NCBI GenBank assembly: GCA_017431785.1
Contig: JAFRKJ010000046.1
Span: 1 to 64,000, forward strand
Source: Bacillota bacterium
GTDB taxonomy: Bacteria > Bacillota > Clostridia > Peptostreptococcales > Anaerovoracaceae
Length of the DNA: 64,000 nucleotides
Reading direction: 5' to 3'
In this document: piece by piece, positions 1-9,043 of the stretch
Layout: each line of letters starts with the position of its first letter
Numbering within the stretch: position 1 is the first letter of the stretch
Notes under the pieces: generated by a model
Told to the model about the DNA's origin: nothing
What the model saw: only the letters and a program-made list of their open reading frames with translations
Databases searched by the model: none
Translations under genes and position numbers: made by a program

Positions 1-19
1 AAAATGAAAAATCGTCGAT

Positions 20-66
20 TTTTTAAAAAATAAAAAGGCCCGAAATCGTTGAAATTTCAAGCCTTT
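20..66 (-). terminator. Rho-independent terminator of tRNA-Arg
   Basis: Read on the minus strand, a 14-bp stem (with G-U pairs) and 7-nt loop TTCAACG start directly after the tRNA CCA end. They are followed by TTTTTATTTTTT. The hairpin arms are at 54-67 and 33-46 on the plus strand, so the first stem base touches the tRNA 3' end. Confidence 0.8.
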
Positions 67-141
67 TGGCACCCCCACTCGGAATCGAACCAAGAACTAA
101 TCTTTAGGAGAGATTTGTTATATCCATTTAACTATGAGGGC
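67..141 (-). tRNA. tRNA-Arg (anticodon CCU)
   Basis: The minus strand folds as a full cloverleaf. The acceptor stem GCCCTCA pairs with TGGGGGT (two G-U pairs), the D-arm is GTTA/TAAC, and the anticodon stem AATCT/AGATT encloses the loop CTCCTAA, giving anticodon CCU (reads AGG, arginine). The T-arm CTTGG/CCGAG encloses TTCGATT, the discriminator is G, and CCA is encoded. It stands alone with its own promoter and terminator. AGA/AGG arginine codons are common in this window. Confidence 0.93.
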
Positions 142-178
142 ATATTGACGATGGGCGGCTTCTCTCGCCGCCTCGCAT

Positions 179-207
179 ATCTTAACACACCACCCAATTA
201 GTGTCAA
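179..207 (-). promoter_or_regulatory. Promoter of tRNA-Arg
   Basis: On the minus strand TTGACA (202-207) and TAAGAT (179-184) are separated by 17 nt, close to the vegetative sigma consensus. Between it and the tRNA lies a GC-rich hairpin, GGCGGC/GCCGCC (154-172), probably part of the 5' leader of the precursor tRNA. Confidence 0.75.
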
Positions 208-379
208 AGGGCTTTGCAGGCTTCTGCCAGTTTAATCTGGATAATTTTAGTCAAGATTGCATTTTTGATGTTTTTTTGCTTTTTGCTATATACAACATAA
301 TGTGGTCTGTTATATAATCATCCTGCACACAAGCACCAAATAGTGTGGTGCGGCGAAACGCATAGAGGAGGTAAATACT

Positions 380-664
380 ATGTCAATCGTAATTACAGGC
401 AATGCTGACCCGAAGGAAGCACAGGCTTACGTAGAATATCTTGAAGAAAAATACAACAGAAAGCTGAACAAGCTGGACATCAACATCGATGGTGAATATG
501 CAGATCTGAGCTATGAGTTCTCACATGTTCCATTTGAGAGAATCAGAAGAATCACCGGATATCTGGTAGGAACCATGGATCACTGGAATGACGCTAAAAC
601 GGCAGAAGAGAGAGATAGAGTCAAGCACTCACTGGGTGATGACAAGATGGAGTCTCTCTCCTAA
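380..664 (+). CDS. Small NrdD-like protein with a glycyl-radical-type motif
   Basis: This 94-residue protein starts at an ATG with a good AGGAGG site 7 nt upstream. Its C-terminal half (about 51-85) reads PFERIRRITGYLVG, then a DHWNDAK segment and DRVKH. It resembles the extreme C-terminus of class III (anaerobic) ribonucleotide reductase NrdD, where an R-x-x-G-Y segment holds the glycyl radical; here Gly60-Tyr61. The catalytic barrel and the zinc cysteines of NrdD are absent, and there is no cysteine in the protein. The N-terminal half is acidic and unrecognised. It could be a free-standing radical domain, in the manner of GrcA/YfiD for pyruvate formate-lyase, or a regulator sharing the fold; function is not established. 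A TATAAT lies at 313-318 without a convincing -35. It is a single-gene unit closed by a strong terminator. Confidence 0.6.
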   Translation: MSIVITGNADPKEAQAYVEYLEEKYNRKLNKLDINIDGEYADLSYEFSHVPFERIRRITGYLVGTMDHWNDAKTAEERDRVKHSLGDDKMESLS

Positions 665-680
665 GATATGCCCCTAATGA

Positions 681-724
681 AACAGCCCCTGCCTCACACA
701 AGTGAGATGGGGGCTGTTTTTGTT
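681..724 (+). terminator. Rho-independent terminator
   Basis: The stem AACAGCCCC...GGGGGCTGTT has an inner CTCAC/GTGAG helix around an ACAA loop and is followed by TTTTTGTT. It ends the small NrdD-like gene and, being symmetric, may also slow minus-strand readthrough from alr. Confidence 0.85.
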
Positions 725-757
725 GCTTTTGTATTTACGGCAATTGCCGCCTATCGA

Positions 758-1897
758 TTAATATACGTATACTTTCGGCAGCCTCTGTCCGAATGCGCAG
801 GCGATCTCGTAGTTGATCGTGCCTGTTGCGTTCGCAATGTCATCTGCACTGATTTCATAGATGCCGTCCTTGCCCATAATCGTGACTTCATCACCAACAC
901 GCACGTACGGTACATGTGTGACGTCGATCATGCACTGGTCCATACAGATATTGCCGGTGATAGGTGCCTTCACGCCGTTGACGATGACTTCTGCCTTTGA
1001 GGAGTATGGACGTGGATATCCGTCTGCATATCCGAGCGGAATCGTTGCGATGATGCTGTCTTTCTCAGCAGTCCACTTGCGGCCGTAGCTGATGGACGTT
1101 CCTGCCGGCACTTTCTTCAGGTGAACGATGTTCGCCTTAACGCTCATAACCGGTCTGATTTCGAATTTGCTTCTGTCTACTTCGTCGGAAGGATACAGTC
1201 CGTAAAGGATGATTCCCGGACGTACCTGATTGAAGTGCGCTGTCGGAATCTCCATAATCGCTGCGCTGTTGGACAAGGCTTTCATCGGAAGCTTGATGTC
1301 CGCTTTCAGGAGCGCCTTGTAGAATCCGTTGTATCTGTTCTCCTGCATGTGAGCGTAGTTCTTGTCTTCAGCATCTGCTGTGGCGAAGTGTGAGAAGAGT
1401 CCGATGAGCTTCAGATGCGGAAGAGTTGTGATCATCTTAACATCTTCGACGGATGCCGGATCTTCCGGGTTGTAACCGATTCTTCCCATGCCGGTATCAA
1501 CTGCGATGTAGCATTCAATGGTCTTGCCCGCCTTGCGTGCTGCATTGTTGATTGCTTCTGCATTTGTGTAGCTGCAGACAACCGGTGTCAGATCATATTC
1601 TGCGAGTATATCTGCATAAGGTTCCGGCGTCAGTCCCAAAATCAGAATCTGCTCTGTTTCGTAACCAGCCTTACGGAGTTTGATTGCCTCTGAGAGTGTT
1701 GCTACTCCAAAGGATTTGACCCCGTTCGCTCTCAGAACAGAAGCGCACTTTACTGATCCATGACCGTAACCATCTGCTTTGATGATGCCGGTAATTTTAA
1801 CATCCATGCCGACCTTGGCTTTGATCTGCTTGATATTGAAATCCAGATTCGTAAGATTGATTTCAGCCCAGGCGGCTCTCATTGCATCCTTATACAT
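758..1897 (-). CDS. alr: Alanine racemase
   Basis: PLP enzyme that interconverts L- and D-alanine for peptidoglycan; 379 residues, the usual length. The N-terminal TIM barrel carries the PLP lysine in IIKADGYGHG (Lys40), and the C-terminal beta domain carries the second catalytic base, the tyrosine of SISYGRKW (about residue 270), plus the NICMDQCMIDVT signature. The first ATG has AAGGA 12 nt upstream. A second ATG at codon 6 has AAGGA only 4-5 nt upstream, so the mature start may be five residues shorter. It is separated from the upstream his operon by a terminator, so it should have its own promoter, which I could not place confidently. Confidence 0.95.
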   Translation of the reverse strand: MYKDAMRAAWAEINLTNLDFNIKQIKAKVGMDVKITGIIKADGYGHGSVKCASVLRANGVKSFGVATLSEAIKLRKAGYETEQILILGLTPEPYADILAEYDLTPVVCSYTNAEAINNAARKAGKTIECYIAVDTGMGRIGYNPEDPASVEDVKMITTLPHLKLIGLFSHFATADAEDKNYAHMQENRYNGFYKALLKADIKLPMKALSNSAAIMEIPTAHFNQVRPGIILYGLYPSDEVDRSKFEIRPVMSVKANIVHLKKVPAGTSISYGRKWTAEKDSIIATIPLGYADGYPRPYSSKAEVIVNGVKAPITGNICMDQCMIDVTHVPYVRVGDEVTIMGKDGIYEISADDIANATGTINYEIACAFGQRLPKVYVY

Positions 1898-1931
1898 TTC
1901 AACAATTGTCCTTTCGGTTTATAAAAAATAA

Positions 1932-1987
1932 CAATAAAAAACAGTGCTATAATCCCAAAGACAATAACCCCATATGGATTATAGCAC
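1932..1987 (-). terminator. Terminator of the his operon
   Basis: A perfect 12-bp inverted repeat, GTGCTATAATCC/GGATTATAGCAC (1944-1955 and 1976-1987), with a 20-nt loop. On the minus strand it is followed by TGTTTTTTATTG, 29 nt after the hisJ stop codon. Confidence 0.8.
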
Positions 1988-2015
1988 TTTCCTGCAAACT
2001 GTAAAAGGGTTTCAG

Positions 2016-2849
2016 CTATTTCATGTAATCACGGTAGTCTGCAAATCTGCTGCAGAGGGTCTCGGTATTGTGGCTGTCGCTCGACAGGATGAATCTGCCT
2101 CCATGGGCCGCAATGTAATCACGAATCGGTTTCGCCGGATAGGCGTCGGCCCGATACTTCCTTGACATGCCGCCCGTATTGATCTCAAACGGAACGCCAG
2201 TCGGCAGGAGTTTGTCCACTGCTTTCTGCCAGGCTGCCACATAACGCGGATGTCCTTCATCAAAGAGCGCACCCTCCCCACCGTCTTCACCGCCGGTGTT
2301 GTATTTGGTGATTAGGTCAAGATGTCCGATGATATCGGCGCCGGTCATTTCCACAACGCAGGCGACCGTTTCGTAGTAACGCTCGATCATAGCGTAGACG
2401 TCACCACCGAAATACTTGTCTGCGATGTCGAGCCAGATGTCTTTGCTCTCATCGATGACCTCGATTCCTCCGCCCTCATTCCTGCAGTCAATATAATGCA
2501 CGGAACCAATCACATAATCCCAGCTGCGGGTCGGCTTTCCTGCCAGACAGTCCTGCTCCACGCCGCAGAGGATCTTGATCTCTCCGGCATAGTCTTCCGC
2601 CAGTTTCCTGACTTCCTGCTCATAGGCCGCTTCATCATCAAGAAGCATGCAGTAACTTTCGTCATATGGCGTATATCCATGTCCCGAAAACCCATAGACC
2701 TGCAATCCCTGCTTCAGGGCAGCGGCCAGCATCTCCGCCGGCGTGTTGTTTCCGTCACAGTAATTCGTATGGGTGTGGAAATCCGCCAGGCTGTTTTTGT
2801 TCAGTTCTCCGTATTGTTCAAGCAGCATTGCATCTTCTCTCTTTCTCAT
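2016..2849 (-). CDS. hisJ: Histidinol-phosphatase, PHP family
   Basis: Dephosphorylates L-histidinol phosphate, the eighth step of histidine synthesis. It is of the PHP (polymerase and histidinol phosphatase) type, not the HAD type fused to HisB. Metal-binding motifs are seen in order: DFHTHTNYCDG near residue 24, GFSGHG, GVEQDC, GSVHYI, IGHLDLI and LSSDSHN near the end. It is the last gene of the his operon. Its ATG overlaps the hisIE stop codon (ATGA), suggesting translational coupling. An internal ATG at codon 8 is an alternative start; neither has a strong ribosome site. Confidence 0.92.
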   Translation of the reverse strand: MRKREDAMLLEQYGELNKNSLADFHTHTNYCDGNNTPAEMLAAALKQGLQVYGFSGHGYTPYDESYCMLLDDEAAYEQEVRKLAEDYAGEIKILCGVEQDCLAGKPTRSWDYVIGSVHYIDCRNEGGGIEVIDESKDIWLDIADKYFGGDVYAMIERYYETVACVVEMTGADIIGHLDLITKYNTGGEDGGEGALFDEGHPRYVAAWQKAVDKLLPTGVPFEINTGGMSRKYRADAYPAKPIRDYIAAHGGRFILSSDSHNTETLCSRFADYRDYMK

Positions 2850-3523
2850 CAGGTCATCTTCTCTTGTTTCACTTTGTGGTCTATCACATGGCGTGACGCC
2901 AGCTCTTCGGTGATGTCTTCAAGAGAGATTCCTGCTTCCACCATGAGCACCATGACGTGATACGCCAGATCCGCAATTTCATAGATGGTCTCTTTTTTAT
3001 CTTCTGCCTTGGCTGCGATAATGACCTCTGTGGACTCTTCCCCAACTTTTTTCAGGATCTTATCCAGTCCCTTTTCAAAGAGATAGGTCGTGTAGGATCC
3101 TTCTTTACCTTCTGTCTTGCGGCCGCGGATCAATTCCATCAATCCTTCATAAGAAAATGCATTGTCGATAGGCGATGCTTCTTCTGCAGCAGGGGCTTCC
3201 GCTTCCAACACTGGATAGTCAAAGCAGGACCAGGTTCCCAGGTGGCACGCCGGTCCGTCTGGCTTCACTTTCACCACAAGGGCGTCTCTGTCGCAGTCGG
3301 CTGTAATGGAAACGATGTGCTGGTAGTTGCCGCTGGTCTCGCCTTTGAGCCAGAGCTCCTGACGGGATCTGCTCCAAAAGCAGGTCAGCTTTTTTTCCAG
3401 AGAAATCCTGAGGCTCTCTTCATTCATATATGCCAGAGTCAGCACCTGATTCGTGTCAACGTCGACGACGATTGCCGGCACCAGTCCCCTATCGTCAAAT
3501 TTTATGTCTTCAATCTTTACCAT
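2849..3523 (-). CDS. hisI: Bifunctional phosphoribosyl-AMP cyclohydrolase / phosphoribosyl-ATP pyrophosphatase
   Basis: Catalyses steps 2 and 3 of histidine synthesis. The HisI cyclohydrolase domain (about 1-115) shows [16 protein letters not shown], the DCDRD metal site and the zinc cysteines in [11 protein letters not shown]. The HisE pyrophosphohydrolase domain (about 125-215) shows the helical [14 protein letters not shown] segment and [13 protein letters not shown]. The fused HisIE arrangement and 224-residue length are standard. It lies 36 nt after hisF and overlaps hisJ by 1 nt. Confidence 0.95.
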   Translation of the reverse strand: MVKIEDIKFDDRGLVPAIVVDVDTNQVLTLAYMNEESLRISLEKKLTCFWSRSRQELWLKGETSGNYQHIVSITADCDRDALVVKVKPDGPACHLGTWSCFDYPVLEAEAPAAEEASPIDNAFSYEGLMELIRGRKTEGKEGSYTTYLFEKGLDKILKKVGEESTEVIIAAKAEDKKETIYEIADLAYHVMVLMVEAGISLEDITEELASRHVIDHKVKQEKMT

Positions 3524-3559
3524 ATCTCTCTCCTTGGCCTTTGGCTCTTCTGCCTCGTG

Positions 3560-4318
3560 TCAGATTCTCGCCGGTATTCCTTCCTTTGCCATTGCGTCTT
3601 TCAGATCTGCGATCTCAACCTCCCGGAAGTGGAAGATACTCGCCGCAAGTCCTGCATCGATATCCGGAATCTCCGTAAACAGATCGATGAAGTCCTGGAT
3701 GCATCCGGCTCCTCCTGATGCGATGACCGGCACGTTAACTGCTTCGCAGACTTTCTTGAGCAGCGGTATATCGAATCCATTCTTCACGCCGTCTGTGTCG
3801 ATGGAGTTCACGACGACTTCACCGGCTCCCATATCGACGCAGCGCTTGATCCAGTCGATAGCTTCCATGCCCGTGTTCTCTCTCGCGCCCTTCGCGAATA
3901 CTCTGTACACGCCGTCGATCAGAGCAATGTCTGCGGAAATCACAACACACTGATCGCCATAGAGCCGCGCCGCTTCACTGATGATGGACGGATTCCGGAT
4001 GGCGCCTGAGTTGACGCTGACTTTGTCCGCGCCGCATTTGAGCACTCTGTCGAAATCTTCGATGGTGCTGATGCCTCCGCCCACTGTCAGCGGGATGAAT
4101 ACGTTGGACGCAGTCTCAGTCAGAATCTCTGTAAACAGTTTGCGTCCATCGCTCGACGCAGTAATATCGTAAAACACAAGCTCATCCGCTCCCGCCTCCG
4201 TGTAGAACTTCGCCAGTTCCACCGGGGAGGAAACATCGTTCAAGTCTTTGAACTTTGTGCCTTTCACCACCCTTCCGTCTTTCACGTCCAGGCATGGGAT
4301 TATTCTTTTGGTTATCAT
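3560..4318 (-). CDS. hisF: Imidazole glycerol phosphate synthase, cyclase subunit
   Basis: Beta/alpha-barrel cyclase that, with HisH, turns PRFAR and glutamine-derived ammonia into imidazole glycerol phosphate and AICAR. The catalytic aspartates are present: Asp11 in [15 protein letters not shown] and the one in VVISADIA. The latter segment differs from the common AIDAKR form but keeps the aspartate. Phosphate-binding loops TVGGGI, NSIDTDG and ASGGAG are intact. It is 252 residues, full length, 22 nt downstream of hisA. Confidence 0.96.
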   Translation of the reverse strand: MITKRIIPCLDVKDGRVVKGTKFKDLNDVSSPVELAKFYTEAGADELVFYDITASSDGRKLFTEILTETASNVFIPLTVGGGISTIEDFDRVLKCGADKVSVNSGAIRNPSIISEAARLYGDQCVVISADIALIDGVYRVFAKGARENTGMEAIDWIKRCVDMGAGEVVVNSIDTDGVKNGFDIPLLKKVCEAVNVPVIASGGAGCIQDFIDLFTEIPDIDAGLAASIFHFREVEIADLKDAMAKEGIPARI

Positions 4319-4339
4319 ATCTGTACCTCTGTCTGGCTG

Positions 4340-5053
4340 CTATTTCGCCGCCTCTATTGCTTCCTTCAGGTTGATTGCGCCTGTGTAATATGCTTTGCCG
4401 ATGATGGCTCCGTAGATGCCGCGGGCTGCCAACCGCTTCACATCGTCTATCGTCGATACACCGCCTGACGCAACCAGCTGCATGCCGAACTGCCCTGACA
4501 GTGTTTCGTAGAGCTCGTGATTCGTCCCCTTCATGGCGCCGTCCTTGGAGATGTCGGTTACGATGATGGTCTTCACTCCCAGCTCCTGCATCTGCCTGCA
4601 GAATGCTTCCGCGGTGATCTGTGTCTTCTCAGTCCAGCCTTTGATGGCTACGCAGCCGTCCTTCAGGTCAATCCCGACAGCGATTTTCTCACCGTATGCA
4701 GCGACCGCTTCTTCCAGGAAAGCCCTGTCCGTTACAGCAGCTGTTCCCAGAATCACTCTGTCAATGCCGGCGTCCATGTACTTGCGGATCACATCCATGC
4801 TGCGAATGCCGCCGCCGATTTCGCAAAAGCATCCACTGGCTTCTTTGATCCGGCACACGGTCTCAAAGTTCGGCGTCGTTCCTTCCTTCGCCCCTTCCAG
4901 GTCGACGATGTGTATGAACTCGGCGCCTGCTGCTGCAAAGTCCCGTCCGATCTGCGGCGGATCTTCGCTGTATATTGTCATATCCTCATACTTGCCGCGC
5001 AAAAGCCGTACGGCCTTGCCATCAAACAAGTCAATTGCAGGAAAAATCTTCAT
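4340..5053 (-). CDS. hisA: ProFAR isomerase
   Basis: 1-(5-phosphoribosyl)-5-[(5-phosphoribosylamino)methylideneamino]imidazole-4-carboxamide isomerase, step 4 of the pathway. It is a beta/alpha barrel homologous to HisF, with the acid/base aspartates in [14 protein letters not shown] (Asp8) and [14 protein letters not shown], and phosphate loops EIGGGIR and ASGGVS. At 237 residues it is the normal length. It sits between hisH and hisF, as expected for the co-translated barrel enzymes. Confidence 0.95.
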   Translation of the reverse strand: MKIFPAIDLFDGKAVRLLRGKYEDMTIYSEDPPQIGRDFAAAGAEFIHIVDLEGAKEGTTPNFETVCRIKEASGCFCEIGGGIRSMDVIRKYMDAGIDRVILGTAAVTDRAFLEEAVAAYGEKIAVGIDLKDGCVAIKGWTEKTQITAEAFCRQMQELGVKTIIVTDISKDGAMKGTNHELYETLSGQFGMQLVASGGVSTIDDVKRLAARGIYGAIIGKAYYTGAINLKEAIEAAK

Positions 5054-5084
5054 GCTCTAATACTCCTGTCCATTCATTCGGTCC

Positions 5085-5708
5085 CTACAATTCGCAGAAC
5101 GCGCGCAGTATATTCAGTCCGACTTTGCCGCTCTTCTCCGGATGGAACTGACATCCATAGATTTTGCTATCCGCAACAGCGGCGGTCAGTTCCGCGCCGT
5201 ATTCCGTCGACGCAATGGTACTGTCTGCACAATCCGCAGCGTAAAAAGAATGGACAAAGTAGACGTGATCGCCTTCTTTCGTGTATTTGAAGAGTGGCTC
5301 CTGCCCTTCAGCGGCTCTGCCTTTGAACTGGAGCGCATTCCATCCGATATGCGGAATCTTGTACTCTTCTGATACAACGTCCCGGATCGGTACAACGCTT
5401 CCCTTGATGAGTCCCAGACCTTCGTGCTCGCCATACTCAAAGCTTTTTTCAAAGAGCAGCTGCATACCGAGACAGATGCCCATGAGCGGCTTTCCTGCCT
5501 TTGCCTGTTCCATCACCAGGTCAGCCATCCCACTCTCACGGAGTTTCCGCGCCGCGTCTTCATAGGCGCCGACGCCCGGCAGGATGATCCTGTCCGCAGC
5601 CTCGATCGTCTCAGGATCTGAAGTGACTTCCACTTCCTGCCCGATGTATTTCAATGAGCTCTGCAGGGAAAAAAGATTCCCCACGCCGTAATCAATAATC
5701 GCTATCAC
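5085..5708 (-). CDS. hisH: Imidazole glycerol phosphate synthase, glutamine amidotransferase subunit
   Basis: Class I glutaminase that supplies ammonia to HisF. The nucleophile is Cys79 in GICLGMQLLFE, the catalytic His-Glu is in CQFHPEKSG, and the LPGVGAYEDA loop forms the oxyanion region. It starts with GTG, overlapping the hisB stop (TAGTG), which is why the start is firm. 207 residues, usual length. Confidence 0.95.
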   Translation of the reverse strand: MIAIIDYGVGNLFSLQSSLKYIGQEVEVTSDPETIEAADRIILPGVGAYEDAARKLRESGMADLVMEQAKAGKPLMGICLGMQLLFEKSFEYGEHEGLGLIKGSVVPIRDVVSEEYKIPHIGWNALQFKGRAAEGQEPLFKYTKEGDHVYFVHSFYAADCADSTIASTEYGAELTAAVADSKIYGCQFHPEKSGKVGLNILRAFCEL

Positions 5709-6295
5709 TAGAGAACTCCTTTCGTCGATGGGATTTCATCTGCAAAGGCAGCATCGACGCTGACTGCTGCACGCATGGTTTTTGCTGCTGATTTGAAGGC
5801 GCCTTCGATAATGTGGTGGGAATTCGTTCCTGCCATCTGATGAATGTGGAGCGTACATTTCGCGTTCCTCGTGAAGGCCATCCAGAATTCCTCTACTAAT
5901 TCCGTGTCAAAGGTGCCGACTGCCGGTGTCGGAATCTTCAGCCCGTAGGCGAGGTAACTGCGGCCGGAAAAATCCACCGCTGTCAGTACCAGGGCTTCAT
6001 CCATCGGCAAAACTTCTCTGCCATATCGTCTGATGCCCTTCTTATCTCCAAGTGCTTCTGCAAAAGCCTGCCCGAGGACAATCCCGATATCTTCGACTGT
6101 GTGATGATCATCCACATAAGTGTCGCCTGTGCACTGAACGGTCAGATCGAATCTGCCGTGCTTCGCAAACAAGGTCAGCATGTGATCGAGAAATCCCACG
6201 CCGGTATCGATCTGCGATTCTCCTCTGCCGTCAAGATCCAGCTTCAGGGCGATGTCCGTTTCGGCTGTTTTTCTGTTGATTTCCGCTGCTCTCAT
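5708..6295 (-). CDS. hisB: Imidazoleglycerol-phosphate dehydratase
   Basis: Step 6 of histidine synthesis. Monofunctional, 195 residues, without the HAD phosphatase domain of enterobacterial HisB, in keeping with a separate PHP phosphatase in the operon. The two manganese-binding signatures are present: GFLDHMLTLFAKHG with DDHHTVEDIGI, and the second-half equivalent HIHQMAGTNSHHIIEGAFK. Its ATG overlaps the hisC stop by 4 nt (ATGA). Confidence 0.96.
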   Translation of the reverse strand: MRAAEINRKTAETDIALKLDLDGRGESQIDTGVGFLDHMLTLFAKHGRFDLTVQCTGDTYVDDHHTVEDIGIVLGQAFAEALGDKKGIRRYGREVLPMDEALVLTAVDFSGRSYLAYGLKIPTPAVGTFDTELVEEFWMAFTRNAKCTLHIHQMAGTNSHHIIEGAFKSAAKTMRAAVSVDAAFADEIPSTKGVL

Positions 6296-7374
6296 TTCAG
6301 TTCCTCTATAACCTCTCCGAGAACCTTCAGGAAGATATCCATCTGTTCTCTGCTACCAATTGTGACTCTGTTGTACTGTGCCATCCGTGGCTTGTTGAAG
6401 TGGCGGATCAGCACGCCGCGGCGTTTCATTTCCTCGTAAATACTGCCTCCATCCACTTCAGGATGCTTCATAAATATGAAGTTCGCTGAAGAATCCGTCA
6501 GCTCGAAACCCATGGCCTTGAGCTGTTCTTCTGTATATCGCCTATTAACGATGATTTGCTCGCAGTTCTTTTTTGTATATGCTTCGTTCTCCAGAACACC
6601 GACTCCTGCCGCCATGGTCATGGAGTTGATATTGTATGGATTCGTGGAGTTCCGGATGGTGTTCAAGTCGCTGATGATTTCCTTGGATGAAACACCGAAT
6701 CCCAGTCTCGCCCCTGCCAGGGAGCGGGATTTTGAGAACGTCTGCACAATCAGCAGGTTATCGTATTTCCCAAGCAAAGGCAGGCTGCTCTCTGCTCCGA
6801 AATCCACATACGCTTCATCGACGACCACCAGATCATCCGGGTTGCCGGCGATGATTTCTTCCACTTCATCACGGCTTAGCGCAACGCCTGTGTGCGCATT
6901 CGGATTGGCGATGAAGAGTGTTCCTTTAGCGCAGGTGTAATCCGCCGGAACAATTTTCAGACTCTCATCGAGCGGGATCTCCCTGTAAGGGACACCGTTC
7001 ATATCTGCGAAAACCGGATAGAACCCATAGGTGATATCCGGAAATACCGCTGGTTTTTCATTGCTGCAAAAGGCCATGAATGCGAAGTTGAGCACTTCAT
7101 CAGATCCATTTGTTATGATTACATTTTCTCTGGTGAGATCCAGTCCGCTCACATCGCTCAGATGCTTTGCCAGTTTCTCCGACAGCACCCTGCAGTCAGG
7201 GTCGGAGTAAAGCTGGAGCCGCTGTGCGGCCTCAGCTGCTTTTGCAACGGTATCCGGTGCCGGCGGGAATGGAGATTCATTTGTATTCAGTTTGATATAC
7301 TTCTGATCCTGAGGCTGTTCTCCCGGAACATAGGGTTCAAGATCTTTATACTTGCTGCTTAAAAATCTGCTCAT
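6292..7374 (-). CDS. hisC: Histidinol-phosphate aminotransferase
   Basis: PLP aminotransferase, class I/II fold, converting imidazole acetol phosphate to histidinol phosphate with glutamate as donor. Motifs: KLNTNESPFPP at the N-terminus, NGSDEVL cofactor phosphate loop, NPNAHTG (a variant of NPNNPTG), DEAYVDF, and the Schiff-base lysine in TFSKSRSLAGARLGF. 360 residues. Thirteen nucleotides separate it from hisG. Confidence 0.94.
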   Translation of the reverse strand: MSRFLSSKYKDLEPYVPGEQPQDQKYIKLNTNESPFPPAPDTVAKAAEAAQRLQLYSDPDCRVLSEKLAKHLSDVSGLDLTRENVIITNGSDEVLNFAFMAFCSNEKPAVFPDITYGFYPVFADMNGVPYREIPLDESLKIVPADYTCAKGTLFIANPNAHTGVALSRDEVEEIIAGNPDDLVVVDEAYVDFGAESSLPLLGKYDNLLIVQTFSKSRSLAGARLGFGVSSKEIISDLNTIRNSTNPYNINSMTMAAGVGVLENEAYTKKNCEQIIVNRRYTEEQLKAMGFELTDSSANFIFMKHPEVDGGSIYEEMKRRGVLIRHFNKPRMAQYNRVTIGSREQMDIFLKVLGEVIEELK

Positions 7375-7387
7375 GTATTATTCTCTG

Positions 7388-8017
7388 TCATTCGATGACA
7401 TCTTCCAGCTTTTGCATTATGTTTTCAATTTGATTTGTCTTGAATTTGAAGCTCGCTTTATTCGCAATGAGCCGCGCGCTGATCTGCGCGATTTCCTCAA
7501 TGACCTGCAGGTTGTTTTCACGGAGTGTTGTTCCTGTCTCAACCAGGTCGACGATCACATCGGATAGACCGAGAATCGGCGCCAGTTCGATGGATCCGTT
7601 CAGGTGGATGATATCGATATCCGTTCCTGAGGAAGCATAGAATTCTCTTGCCACATTGACGAATTTCGTAGCGACTCTCAGCTCATTATCTCTGTCGTAG
7701 GCAAATCCCTTTGGTCCGGCAACTGCCATGCGGCACTTTCCAACGCCCAGGTCCAGCAGTTCATAGACGTTCGTCTTATCTTCCATGAGGATGTCCCTGC
7801 CGACGACCCCGATATCTGCTGCGCCTCTTTCGACGTAGATTGCTACATCGGAAGGCTTGACCCAGAAGTAGCGGACGCCTGCTTCCGGATTCTCAAAGAC
7901 GAGCTTCCGGTTCTTCTCTTTGATGGACGGACATTCGAAACCGGCCTTTTCAAACATTTCATAGACGGTGTCTCCCAGTCTGCCCTTCGGAAGTGCTACA
8001 TTGATCATGTTATCCAT
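7388..8017 (-). CDS. hisG: ATP phosphoribosyltransferase, short form
   Basis: First committed step of histidine synthesis. Short-form HisG (209 residues), lacking the C-terminal regulatory domain and therefore needing HisZ. Motifs: MINVALPKGRLG at the start, GRDILMEDKTNVYELLDLG, and the PRPP loop region DVIVDLVETGTTLREN. I chose ATG at 8017 because AGGAGG lies 9 nt upstream; an in-frame ATG further up (8041) has none. The first codons overlap the hisZ stop by 8 nt. Confidence 0.93.
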   Translation of the reverse strand: MDNMINVALPKGRLGDTVYEMFEKAGFECPSIKEKNRKLVFENPEAGVRYFWVKPSDVAIYVERGAADIGVVGRDILMEDKTNVYELLDLGVGKCRMAVAGPKGFAYDRDNELRVATKFVNVAREFYASSGTDIDIIHLNGSIELAPILGLSDVIVDLVETGTTLRENNLQVIEEIAQISARLIANKASFKFKTNQIENIMQKLEDVIE

Positions 8018-8996
8018 CGATCTCCACCTCCTCGTCATCAAACTTTGAGAGCTTGCCGAGATTGTCCATGTAGACGCCGAAGCCGATGGCTCTTGACGTC
8101 CGCTTCATGCTCTTCATGAGTTTATCGTATTGCCCGCCGGAAAGGATTCCGTCCGGTACGCCCGCGGAGAATCCCTTGAATATGATTCCGTTGTAGTACT
8201 TCAAGTCGCTCACTACTGAGAAATCGATGTTCAGGATGTCTTCCAGTCCCGCTTCTTTAAAGGCCTCTACGATCTTCTTCAAGGCTCCGATGCTCTCTGC
8301 ATAGGCTTCCTTCTCTTCAAAGGAGAAGATGCTGTTGCTGAGGAAGGCGTCCTCCAACTTCGGGATAACCTCCTCCGGCTTGCCGTATGTGTTCACCAGA
8401 AGCTTCAGCAGTTCCGCCTTCGCCGGTCCCAGATCTGCGCTGCGGCAGATTCTCTCCAGACTGTGGGCGTTCTTTCCGCTGATGCACGCGGTGATCTGCT
8501 CTTCTGTTTCCTTCGGAAATCCGCAGCTCGCGAAGAGCTGTGTGAGAATGTCCAGGTTGGAGACATCCAGCTTCGCTTCCTCACTTAAAACCTTCAGACT
8601 CTCAGCGGCCAGCAGCAGGACTTCGCTGATGCACTTGTCATCCACCTTGCCCAGGCACTCCAGTCCCACCTGCATGATCTCCTTAAAGTAATGCGTCTTC
8701 GGGGAAACCCTGTAGATGTTCTCGTTGTAATAGAGTTTGATGATGCGGTTGCCGATGTGCCTGTTGTTCTTCACGATGGAGAGAGTCACATCCGGCTTGA
8801 GGGCCATGAGCATTCCGTCTGTATCTGTGAATGTGATGATTTGACTGGAATCCAGAAAGTCCCTGTTTGCTGCATAGAGCTCGAATTCTTCGAACTTACT
8901 CATCCTGTACATAGAAAAACCATGACTTGCGTACAGCTGTCTGAGAGCAAACATGGCTTTTTCTTTGTTACTGAATATATCTTCGTTGATTTTCAT
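8010..8996 (-). CDS. hisZ: ATP phosphoribosyltransferase regulatory subunit
   Basis: HisZ is a catalytically dead paralogue of histidyl-tRNA synthetase that assembles with short HisG and confers histidine feedback. The class II synthetase core is recognisable: TDTDGMLMALKPDVTLSIVK (motif 1-2 region), YYNENIYRVSP, and EIMQVGLECLG. At 328 residues it is shorter than many HisZ proteins and far shorter than HisS, so it is not the synthetase. It overlaps hisG by 8 nt. Confidence 0.9.
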   Translation of the reverse strand: MKINEDIFSNKEKAMFALRQLYASHGFSMYRMSKFEEFELYAANRDFLDSSQIITFTDTDGMLMALKPDVTLSIVKNNRHIGNRIIKLYYNENIYRVSPKTHYFKEIMQVGLECLGKVDDKCISEVLLLAAESLKVLSEEAKLDVSNLDILTQLFASCGFPKETEEQITACISGKNAHSLERICRSADLGPAKAELLKLLVNTYGKPEEVIPKLEDAFLSNSIFSFEEKEAYAESIGALKKIVEAFKEAGLEDILNIDFSVVSDLKYYNGIIFKGFSAGVPDGILSGGQYDKLMKSMKRTSRAIGFGVYMDNLGKLSKFDDEEVEIDG

Positions 8997-9043
8997 TGCT
9001 TGGTTCCTGTTTTGTGGGGCGGGGATGCCGCCCCACTTACTGT

